A stretch of DNA of 16,883 bases, from the NCBI GenBank assembly GCA_036374175.1, contig DASUUH010000079.1:1-16883 (forward strand). Direction: 5' to 3'. Origin of the DNA: JASLBX01 sp036374175. GTDB lineage: Bacteria > Actinomycetota > Actinomycetes > Jiangellales > Jiangellaceae. A program made the translations under genes and the position numbers. The stretch's first letter is position 1, and the number at the start of each line of letters is the position of its first letter. Shown here piece after piece: positions 1 to 6,056 of this stretch. The notes beneath the pieces were generated by a model, which saw only the letters and a program-made list of their open reading frames with translations, was not told the DNA's origin and ran no database searches.

Positions 1-67
1 CCGAGATCGACACTCCCTCCGCCATGTGCAACCGGCGGATCTCTGCCCAGTCCTGCACACTGATCAC
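1..67 (-). CDS. IS21-family transposase IstA, N-terminal fragment (runs off window)
   Basis: Only the first 22 codons lie in the window. They encode a peptide containing DWAEIRRLHMAEG, closely matching the conserved N-terminus of IstA transposases of the IS21 family, which leads into a helix-turn-helix and later a DDE integrase core. A GGAGG lies at 68-72 on the minus strand. It touches the GTG at 65-67 but sits 9 nt before the in-frame GTG at 56-58, so the second GTG is probably the real start. IstA normally works with the AAA+ helper IstB, whose gene would be further left. Whether the full gene is intact cannot be judged. Confidence 0.75.
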   Translation of the reverse strand, partial: MISVQDWAEIRRLHMAEGVSIS

Positions 68-120
68 CCTCCACAGGGTCACGACAGGCCGGTCAGATTT
101 CACCCGTCGACCAGTGGACA
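1..120 (-). mobile_element. End of an IS21-family insertion sequence (truncated by window)
   Basis: The minus strand carries the first codons of an IstA-type transposase (starting at 67 or 58). The bases before it, up to about 120, look like an IS terminus: read on the minus strand they begin TGTCCACTGG, with the TG outer dinucleotide typical of IS21 elements, followed by a GTGAAATCTGACC-like stretch often seen at such ends. The outer boundary at 120 is an estimate, because neither the other end nor a target duplication is visible. The element would extend leftwards out of the window. Confidence 0.55.
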
Positions 121-907
121 GTCTTCAGCCGTCGCCGACAACCGTTACGGTGCGTCGGCGCTGGTCGGGGTCAACGTCGTTGGTCCGGTGGGGCGCTGCA
201 CGTTGATCCCTCGGGCGTGCCGGTGCTTTGGGGCGGCTATCGAGGCCGCGCCGGAGGCCGCCGGGGTGGGGCGTAGTGTGGCGAGTTCAGGCCATCCAGG
301 CGGCGATTGCTCCAGGAGCATTGGATATCCCTGATGAACTGAACTGGTACACGCGGCTGTGGTCGAGCAAGCTCCCCACCCAGATCGAGCACGAGCTCTT
401 GAGGATGGGCGCGATCGTGGAACACGAGATTGGGACGCTCCGCGGCTACGCCCATAGCTCTGTTCCGAGCGTCCGCGTCTGACCCTGAACGCGCGGGACG
501 CTCTGATCTGAGTATTCGGTGGATGCAGATCCATTGTCACTCAGGATTCCAGCGCGACGGGATGGCGCTCGACCAGATTCGCGAGGCGGCCATCGAGCGA
601 GTGTCGAGTACGACGAGGAGCAGCCACGGCGCGGCGATGATGACTGACCTGCTGCTGGCGAAATTGAACGCACCGTCCCATACCACTGACGGGTCGGCGC
701 CTGATGAATCGGCGTGCTTCGGTGGGTCGTCCACAGGCCCGATGAACTCGGGGTCGACGTGGTAGGTCAGCCCCGCCTGTTGCGTCGTTAGCGACGTGCG
801 TCTTAGTACTGGGCTGGTGATATGTAGCCGGGGCTCGACGCGAGGATGTGTCCCCCGTACACCGCGACGGGGTCGCGCCACCACCCATCGCGGTGGGCGA
901 AGCCCGG
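121..907. other. Gene-poor stretch between IS end and hydrolase
   Basis: I find no convincing gene here. Several overlapping frames are open on both strands, as expected at high GC, but none gives a protein I recognise. The most protein-like is a 68-codon frame at 276-482, listed separately. A perfect 6-bp stem with a 3-base loop (CGCGAC/GTCGCG, 863-877) lies about 30 bases beyond the hydrolase stop codon and could help end that transcript, but no T-run follows it. Next to an IS end, this may be debris of older genes. Confidence 0.5.
276..482 (+). CDS. Possible small ORF or gene fragment, unrecognised
   Basis: A 68-residue frame starts at GTG 276 and ends at TGA 480-482. The peptide is less Arg/Pro/Ser-rich than typical chance GC-rich frames and contains a plausible mixed helix (around DELNWYTRLWSSKLPTQIEH). 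I do not recognise a family. There is only a G-rich stretch before the GTG rather than a clear ribosome site. It may be a remnant of a longer gene interrupted near the IS element, or chance. Confidence 0.2.
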   Translation: MWRVQAIQAAIAPGALDIPDELNWYTRLWSSKLPTQIEHELLRMGAIVEHEIGTLRGYAHSSVPSVRV

Positions 908-1744
908 TCAGGCGGGTTGCCGGACCGAGTCGAAGAAGGAGATCAGCTCTTCGGCGATGGGCTTGGGTGCGACCAGCGGGGCAAAGTGCCCCACGCCCGG
1001 TATTTCGCGGACGTGGGAGTCGGCGACGTGCTGGGCAATGTGCCGGGCCGAATCGGTGAACCAGGTCTTCAGCCGAGTTTGCTGGGCCAGCAGGACCAGA
1101 ACCGGGGCATCGATCTGTCCGAGCACCTCAGGGTCGGTGGGTTCGGGGCCCTCGTAGGCCATGCCCTGCTGGAGCTCCCGCATCAGCAGCGGCCAGAAGT
1201 CTCCTTGCCGTTCGAGGTAGTCCGCATCCAAGGCATCGAACTCGGTGTCGGTGCAGACGTAGCGGTGGAAGATGCGGGCCGCGTCCGTGAGCCGGCCGTC
1301 GGCAGCCGCCGCACCCACCTGCTTCACCATGGCGCCCTGACGGACGAGTTCGTCCTCACGCATCAAGGGCCACACCGAGGGTTCGAAGGCAGTCACGGCG
1401 GTCACGGAGCCACAGTGGGCTGCCGCACCGAGCGCGAGCGAGCCGCCGTCCGACCAGCCCATGAGGTAGACCGGGTCGCCGATGCTGTCGACGAACGCGT
1501 TGAAGTCCTCTTGGAACCGCGGGGGCGAGTGGTCCGGGTTGTCGCCGGACAGTCCTCGACCGCGGAGGTTGGGCCGATAGCAGGTGAACCGGTCGGTGAG
1601 GTGGGGCACCAACGCCTCCCAGGCGATGTCGGGGTCGACAACCGGGGGGTGGACCAGCACCAGCGGCGGCCCTTGTCCGCGCACTTTTCCGGTGATCTCG
1701 GTGCCGTCTGCGGAGACGGCTCGGTGGATCCGCTCGTCAGTCAT
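908..1744 (-). CDS. Alpha/beta-fold hydrolase
   Basis: A 278-residue soluble enzyme of the alpha/beta hydrolase superfamily; substrate unknown (an ester, amide or similar bond). What is seen: an early strand-loop GPPLVLVHPP (oxyanion region, about residues 26-34), the nucleophile elbow GWSDGG with Ser98, and the C-terminal GVGHF with the likely catalytic His253. The usual acid after strand 6 is not obvious: the segment there reads APVLVLLAQQT, so the acid may sit elsewhere. No signal peptide is visible. The ATG at 1742-1744 has a strong AGGAGG site 5 nt upstream. The gene lies 70 bp downstream of the LuxR-type regulator on the same strand, so the two are likely co-transcribed and the hydrolase may be a target or partner of that regulator. 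This last point is inference. Confidence 0.88.
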   Translation of the reverse strand: MTDERIHRAVSADGTEITGKVRGQGPPLVLVHPPVVDPDIAWEALVPHLTDRFTCYRPNLRGRGLSGDNPDHSPPRFQEDFNAFVDSIGDPVYLMGWSDGGSLALGAAAHCGSVTAVTAFEPSVWPLMREDELVRQGAMVKQVGAAAADGRLTDAARIFHRYVCTDTEFDALDADYLERQGDFWPLLMRELQQGMAYEGPEPTDPEVLGQIDAPVLVLLAQQTRLKTWFTDSARHIAQHVADSHVREIPGVGHFAPLVAPKPIAEELISFFDSVRQPA

Positions 1745-1814
1745 GGTGGCCTCCTGTCAGATTGCTCCGATGCAACGGTGGGGGACCACCTGGGCCAGAA
1801 CATCAGCCGGTCGG

Positions 1815-4721
1815 CTACGTCTCACGACCCCGTCGGCTACCGCTGCCGGGCGTTGCGGCGTGTCGCAGGTCAAGGCGCGCGGCCTGAGCCACCAGTTCGG
1901 AGCGGCCGCCGAGGCCGACCTTCTCGTAAACGTGGGAGAGGTGCTTCTTGACCGTGTGGACGCTGACGAACAGGCGTTCGCCGATCTCCGCGTTGGTGCG
2001 GCCCTCCGCGACCAGCCGCACTATCTCACGCTCGGTGGGGGTCAGCGCCGCCCAGCCGACCTGCGGGCGTCCCCGCTCACCCCACCCGCGGCGCGCGTAG
2101 GCGACCGCCTCGTCCAGAGATAGCTGCGCCCCGTCTGCCCAGCACGCGTCGGCATTGTCCGGGTCGAGCCGCGCCCGGGTGGCTGCGGTGTGCCGCTCTG
2201 CCCGCTCGGCCTGTAGCGGGAACCGGCCGATGCCGGTGTCATCGTGGAACCGCTCGGCGGCGGCCAGCAGCCGCAGCGCCTGGTCGGGTTGGTCGCGTGC
2301 AGCGGTCAGCCCGGCGACCGCCTCCAGTGCTTCGGCCGCACCAACCCGGTCCCCGGATTGGGCCAGCACCTCGAGGCCCTTGTGCGAAAGCTCCCAAGCG
2401 TCCTCGGGGTCGCCAGTGAGATAGGTGAGCCCGATTAGCGCCCGGCCGAGCGTGAACGGGTAGCGCGGCTCGACCGACAGCTGCTGGCAATACTCAAGGT
2501 GCTCCCTGGCGTCTTCGCGGCGCTGCTCGGCGAGGGCGACCAATCCGAGCAGCCACAATGCCCAGGCCTCGTACAACCGGAGACCCCGATCGCGGGCAGT
2601 GCGACGCAACGCTTCGGCGGCCCGGCCTGCCTCGCCTGTCTCGCCCGCGCGGTACGCCACGAGTGCCGTCCAGCGCCCAATAGCCAACTCAAACACATTC
2701 GGCGACAGGGCCCGGGCGTGTAGCAGCGCCTCCGCGTCGGCAATCTGCTCCTGCGCAGCGTCGATGTCGCCCACGAGCAGGTCGGCGGCGGCATGCACCG
2801 CCAGCGCGAAGGCTTCCCATCCGGGACGATCGATTCGCCGGGCCCAGGCGACGCCTTCCTGGGTGTGTACCCGGGCGCGGTCAAGCTCGCCTGAGAACAG
2901 CAGATACATTCCCAGCTGGGTGTGTGCGGTCGGGCGGGTGAAGCTGACCCCGGCGTTCTCGCAGACGGTCACCGTCTGCTCGAGCAGCGCCACACCCTTG
3001 TCGAGCGAGCGTCCATCGCACGCGGTGACACCAGCGAAGGCCAGGACGATGGCGCGGGTGTCGTCGTCCTCGAGCCGGTCGGCCAGCGCGACCGCCGCGT
3101 CAGCGTCGGCAGCGATCGCCTCGCTGCTCGCCAGGCCTGACATAAGGCCTGGGTAGGCGCGCAGAGCAAGACCCAAGGCAAGGATGTCTTCGGCTTCGAG
3201 GGTGCGCGCTACCGAGACCGCGCGGTCGGCCAGGCTGTGCGCCTTCGCGGCATGACCACTGCCGGCCATCACCAGGCTTGCGGTGACAAATCCCCGGGCC
3301 CGGTCGGTGTCGGTGGCTTCCGGAGCGTCCACCGCTGCCCGCAACCAACGCTCCATCTCCGCGTAGCGGCTCCGGTCGAACCAGAACCGCCGGGTCGGTT
3401 CGGCGATGTCCAGCACCCCCACCGGACGACCCGAATCGACAGCCCATGCCATCGCGGCCCGCAGGTCGGCCAGGTCGGCCGCCAACCGTGCGTTCCACGC
3501 TGGGGCATCGGCGCTACCCAGCCTGGTCCTCGCACGGTTGGCCAGCCCGATGAAGAAGTCCAGGTGGCGGTCGCGCACCCGAGCCGGGTCGTCGAGTTCA
3601 GCCAGACGTTCTCGTGCGAATAACCGGATCGTCTCCAACAGCCGGTAGCGCGCCCGGCCGCCGTGTTCGCTGATCTGAAGCAGCGAACGGTTGGCTAGAG
3701 CCGTGACTATGTCGAGCACCTCCGACTCCTCGATGTTCGGCCCGGCGACGACCGCCTGTGCAGCTTCGAGATCGAAGGTGCCCGCGAATACCGACAGCCG
3801 GGCCAGCGCCAACCGCTCAGCGTCGGCAAGCAGACCAAAGCTCCACTCCACCGACGCCTCCAGCGTGCGCTGCCGCGTCGGAGCGCCACGAACCCCGCCG
3901 GTGAGCAGCCGGAATCGATCTGACAGTCCCGCGGAAATCTGACCGACCGACAGCACCCGCGTCCGCGCGGCCGCGAGCTCGACCGCCAGCGGAATCCCGT
4001 CCAGGTGCCGGCAGATCTGTGCTACCGCCCACGCGTTGTCGTCAATGACAGCGAAGCCGGGCCGGACCTGCCGCGCCCGAATCTCGAACAGGCGTACCGC
4101 GTCCGCCTGCACGATCGCAGCGGCCGACGTCGCCTGTGGGTCAGGCGCCGACAGCGAGGGGACCTCCCACGTTGCCTCCCCGTCAATCGCCAAGGGCTCG
4201 CGGCTGGTCGCCAGCACGGTCATGTGCCGGCATGACCGCAGCAGCGCGGCCACCAGCGTCGAGCAGGCTTTGACCAGATGCTCGCAGTTGTCCAGGACCA
4301 CCAGGCCGTGCCAGACGCCCAGCTGGTCGATCAACGTGTCGGCCAGGGCCCGCCCCGGCTCCTCGCGGACGCCGACCGCATCCGCGACCGCCTGGACGAC
4401 CGAACTGGGATCGCCCACCCCGGACAGGTCCACCCAACACGCCCCGTGCCCGAAGGAAGGTGTCACGTCGCGCGCGACCTCAAGCGCCAGTCGCGTCTTC
4501 CCGCAGCCACCGGAGCCGGTGAGGGTAACCAGACGCGTCTCCGCGAGGAGTTCAGCAACCTCGGCGCGCTCCTGCTCCCGGCCCACCAGGGCCGAGGCCG
4601 CCACGGGCAAAGCAGCTGGTCCGCGCACCCCGTGGACGACGTCCAGCCCGGCGGCGGTGAGCCCGGCGACCGTGCCGTCCACAGCCGCTACACCTTCCGC
4701 CCCATGCATCGCGTCTGCCAT
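1815..4721 (-). CDS. Large ATP-binding transcriptional regulator, LuxR-type HTH at C-terminus
   Basis: A 968-residue cytoplasmic regulator. The order seen is: a short N-terminal lead of about 43 residues, an NB-ARC/AAA-like ATPase starting ALVGRE with Walker A GSGGCGKT (69-76) and Walker B LVVLDN (about 140-145), a middle of about 500 helical, Ala/Leu-rich residues fitting TPR-like repeats, and a LuxR/GerE helix-turn-helix (893-949, LTPTEREIVRLVAEG...). This is the plan of large STAND-type regulators in which a ligand sensed by the repeats drives ATP-dependent oligomerisation and DNA binding. Many mycobacterial relatives carry an N-terminal adenylate cyclase domain; here it is absent and none is found upstream. 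The ATG at 4719-4721 follows a GGGGGG stretch. The hydrolase downstream is the most likely partner. Ligand and regulon are unknown. Confidence 0.9.
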   Translation of the reverse strand: MADAMHGAEGVAAVDGTVAGLTAAGLDVVHGVRGPAALPVAASALVGREQERAEVAELLAETRLVTLTGSGGCGKTRLALEVARDVTPSFGHGACWVDLSGVGDPSSVVQAVADAVGVREEPGRALADTLIDQLGVWHGLVVLDNCEHLVKACSTLVAALLRSCRHMTVLATSREPLAIDGEATWEVPSLSAPDPQATSAAAIVQADAVRLFEIRARQVRPGFAVIDDNAWAVAQICRHLDGIPLAVELAAARTRVLSVGQISAGLSDRFRLLTGGVRGAPTRQRTLEASVEWSFGLLADAERLALARLSVFAGTFDLEAAQAVVAGPNIEESEVLDIVTALANRSLLQISEHGGRARYRLLETIRLFARERLAELDDPARVRDRHLDFFIGLANRARTRLGSADAPAWNARLAADLADLRAAMAWAVDSGRPVGVLDIAEPTRRFWFDRSRYAEMERWLRAAVDAPEATDTDRARGFVTASLVMAGSGHAAKAHSLADRAVSVARTLEAEDILALGLALRAYPGLMSGLASSEAIAADADAAVALADRLEDDDTRAIVLAFAGVTACDGRSLDKGVALLEQTVTVCENAGVSFTRPTAHTQLGMYLLFSGELDRARVHTQEGVAWARRIDRPGWEAFALAVHAAADLLVGDIDAAQEQIADAEALLHARALSPNVFELAIGRWTALVAYRAGETGEAGRAAEALRRTARDRGLRLYEAWALWLLGLVALAEQRREDAREHLEYCQQLSVEPRYPFTLGRALIGLTYLTGDPEDAWELSHKGLEVLAQSGDRVGAAEALEAVAGLTAARDQPDQALRLLAAAERFHDDTGIGRFPLQAERAERHTAATRARLDPDNADACWADGAQLSLDEAVAYARRGWGERGRPQVGWAALTPTEREIVRLVAEGRTNAEIGERLFVSVHTVKKHLSHVYEKVGLGGRSELVAQAARLDLRHAATPGSGSRRGRET

Positions 4722-5043
4722 CGTGTTCCCCCCGACAGCCTATGAAGGTTTCGCTTCTCAGGACATGGCCTTAGCCGGCCGACCGTTCGTGCTGACCATG
4801 GCCGTGGATGTTGTCATCGTCCCCATCGACTGTGGGGCGTATATTGAACGCCCTGACATGGCCCAGGTCCAGGGTCTCCGGTCCCCGGTTTCTTGGAACG
4901 GAGAGGCAAGGGATACCGGGATACCACTGCTGTCTGCGGCGCGATGCGGGTGAGCACGCGGCGCACCTGCAGGTTGGGTGTCCCGGGCAGGCCATTCGTA
5001 TGGTCATCGCGACATCGCCAGACCACGCCGCTCTAGACAAGGC
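4722..5043. other. Intergenic region upstream of the LuxR-type regulator
   Basis: No gene is recognised. Frames open on the minus strand do not encode a cyclase or any domain I know, so the regulator is not simply a split cyclase fusion. The one structured site is the 19-bp inverted repeat at 4835-4853, listed separately, which may belong to the regulator's promoter. Confidence 0.5.
4835..4853 (-). promoter_or_regulatory. Perfect inverted repeat with AT-rich core, possible operator of the LuxR-type gene
   Basis: GGGCGT - ATATTGA - ACGCCC is a perfect 6-bp inverted repeat around a 7-base A/T-rich centre in an otherwise GC-rich region. It lies about 115 bases before the regulator's ATG. On the minus strand the core contains CAATATA, which could form part of a -10 element. 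A repressor or autoregulatory site is a reasonable guess; no -35 was clearly identified. Confidence 0.3.
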
Positions 5044-5244
5044 TTATGAGGCGTCCGTGATGATGAACCCTGCGGTCGAGGAATAGCCGATGGTGCGGAC
5101 ACTGCCGCCGGTCTTGCTGGCGTAGTCGGGGTCGAACACGACCTGCGCCTCGTCGGTGTACGCCTCGTCGGCCCAGGCAGGATCGATGTCAGTGTCACCG
5201 GACGGCGGGCCGAGCGGCTGGCGGTGTACTCGCTCCGCGCACAC
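5044..5244 (-). pseudogene. Probable truncated BrnT-like toxin/hypothetical protein
   Basis: A 66-codon minus-strand frame whose middle, from DTDIDPAWADEAYTDEAQ through VVFDPDYASKTGGSVRTIGY to STAGFIIT, resembles small actinobacterial proteins with a BrnT-like toxin fold: an Asp-Pro-x-Trp-Ala start, a short helix, then strands VVFDPD, SVRTIGY and FIIT. Family members continue with further strands after the last one. Here the frame ends abruptly (DAS, stop at 5044-5046), and no continuation was found in the other frames downstream. The GTG at 5242-5244 lacks a clear ribosome site. No antitoxin gene is visible beside it. The family assignment is from memory of the pattern; decay is inferred. 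Confidence 0.4.
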
Positions 5245-5362
5245 TTGCGGACGTCAGTACGGCGGCCAAGCAGGGCACAAATGAGACTGAAACTGAGACC
5301 GGCGAGAGGTCCGTGTTGTGCCTGATGCGATGGTGGGGCGGTGCTTTCGCTGGTCAGAAGCG
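5245..5362. other. Short spacer with no recognised feature
   Basis: Bases between the BrnT-like relic and tRNA-Ser. No gene, terminator-like T-run or strong repeat was seen. This is the region immediately downstream of the tRNA in its own direction of transcription. Confidence 0.4.
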
Positions 5363-5447
5363 CGGAGGATGCGGGATTCGAACCCGCGAGGGGTTGCCCC
5401 CAACACGCTTTCCAAGCGTGCGCCCTAGGCCACTAGGCGAATCCTCC
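5363..5447 (-). tRNA. tRNA-Ser (anticodon GGA)
   Basis: Read on the minus strand it folds as a class II tRNA: acceptor stem GGAGGAT/ATCCTCC with discriminator G, an anticodon stem with CGCTT and AAGCG around the GGA anticodon (plus-strand 5411-5413), a long variable arm (TTGGGGGCAACCCC region) and a T arm with GGTTCGAATCC. The length is 85 nt without an encoded CCA. The long variable arm and GGA anticodon identify serine, decoding UCC and UCU. Confidence 0.96.
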
Positions 5448-5453
5448 GCGACG

Positions 5454-5482
5454 AGGGTAACCGAGATCGCCTACGGCATCGA
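5454..5482 (-). promoter_or_regulatory. Likely promoter of tRNA-Ser
   Basis: On the minus strand, a -35-like TTCGAT (5477-5482) and a -10-like TACCCT (5454-5459) are separated by exactly 17 bp and sit 6 bp before the mature tRNA 5' end, implying a very short leader. Neither hexamer is close to consensus, so this is a positional inference. Confidence 0.35.
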
Positions 5483-5511
5483 AATCGAGACCAGCCCTGT
5501 GGGCCGAGGGC

Positions 5512-5792
5512 ATCCAGATCGAATGCCGCAACGATCGCTTGGGCTAGTTCGCGGTCCTGTTCGGGAGTGACGTAACCGACCAGGCGTCCAACATGGCCGA
5601 CGGGCACAGTCACAATGTTGTCCAGAGAGAGATCACTGATTCGTGATCGAGACCGTTGGCCTCATCCACGCGAACCCCGGTAGATAGCCGTCGCATCGTG
5701 GACTTGATAGGTGCGACCGTGACGCGTGTCCGGAGCCGACGCACGGCCTCGCGGGTCAGGATTGCTGCCAGCCGCGCCGTGTCGAGCGTCGC
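5512..5792 (-). pseudogene. Decayed MazF/PemK-family toxin gene (frameshifted, N-terminally truncated)
   Basis: Two minus-strand frames together spell most of a MazF/PemK-type mRNA interferase of the kind found in actinobacteria. Frame one (5792 down to about 5627) reads ...ILTREAVRRLRTRVTVAPI, then RRLSTGVRVDEANGLDHESV and ISL. Frame two then gives DNIVTVPVGHVGRLVGYV, TPEQDRELAQAIVAAFDLD, the usual family ending, at 5512. The break falls in a CTCTCTCT run near 5623-5630, where 2 extra bases put the rest out of frame and lead to an early TGA. Upstream of the first frame is an in-frame stop (TGA at 5793-5795), and the conserved N-terminal segment (RGEVWWVDL-like) is missing. No antitoxin gene is seen. 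The second frame alone would be a headless 30-40 residue peptide, so the toxin is almost certainly inactive. Confidence 0.7.
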
Positions 5793-5922
5793 TCACGTGC
5801 CAACGCCCGCGCCACGATCGCGGCGCGCGTATCGAAATCGGAATTCATTGGCGAACGATGCCGGTAATTGGCGTCACGCCCGCGCGTTGACGCCCGGATC
5901 TGGTGATCCGGCGCCTACCCCG
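5793..5922. other. Spacer between toxin relic and SRP RNA promoter
   Basis: No gene is seen. The missing N-terminal part of the MazF-like toxin and any antitoxin would be expected here on the minus strand, but no recognisable remnant could be read. Confidence 0.4.
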
Positions 5923-5928
5923 TACACT
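5923..5928 (+). promoter_or_regulatory. -10 element of the SRP RNA gene
   Basis: TACACT lies 7 bases before the predicted 5' end of the SRP RNA. A weak TGGTGA at 5901-5906 is 16 bp upstream and may act as the -35 element. Confidence 0.45.
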
Positions 5929-5934
5929 GGTTCA

Positions 5935-6025
5935 AGCCCCCCGTGCGGCGGCATCCCACTGAACTCCCCCAGGGCCGGAAGGCAGCAAGGGCAGGTGGGC
6001 TCTACCGGGTGCGCGGGGGGTCTTT
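5935..6025 (+). ncRNA. ffs: Signal recognition particle RNA, small bacterial (4.5S-like) type
   Basis: The conserved SRP helix-8 core is plain: GAACTCCCCCAGG, then GGCCGGAAGGCAGCAAGGG around 5971-5991, including the GGAA tetraloop and the asymmetric bulge that bind the Ffh M domain. The ends pair: GCCCCCCG at 5936-5943 with CGCGGGGGG at 6012-6020, followed by TCTTTT, so the terminal stem doubles as an intrinsic terminator. The size of about 90 nt fits the short form without an Alu domain. The RNA, with Ffh, targets nascent membrane proteins. Its position directly before dnaX is common in actinobacteria. Confidence 0.93.
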
Positions 6026-6056
6026 TGTTGTCTGCCCGACGGGCTATGGTTCGGGG

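Noticed and set aside
848..1951. Long plus-strand frame of 367 codons
   Set aside because: Antisense shadow of the hydrolase gene, which has catalytic motifs and a strong ribosome site; the shadow has no recognised domain.
4036..4953. Plus-strand 305-codon frame
   Set aside because: Antisense to the ATPase domain of the LuxR-type regulator; Ser/Arg/Pro-rich composition typical of shadows.
4722..5300. Lost adenylate cyclase domain upstream of the LuxR-type regulator
   Set aside because: All minus-strand frames were read for cyclase motifs and none was seen; the regulator starts with its own ATG.
5313..5570. Plus-strand frame with the GIRTREGLPP peptide
   Set aside because: This is the well-known false protein produced by translating across the antisense of a tRNA; it overlaps tRNA-Ser(GGA).
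5943..6056. Upstream extension of dnaX
   Set aside because: Lies inside the SRP RNA; the conserved protein begins at GTG 6057 (SSLALYRTYRP).
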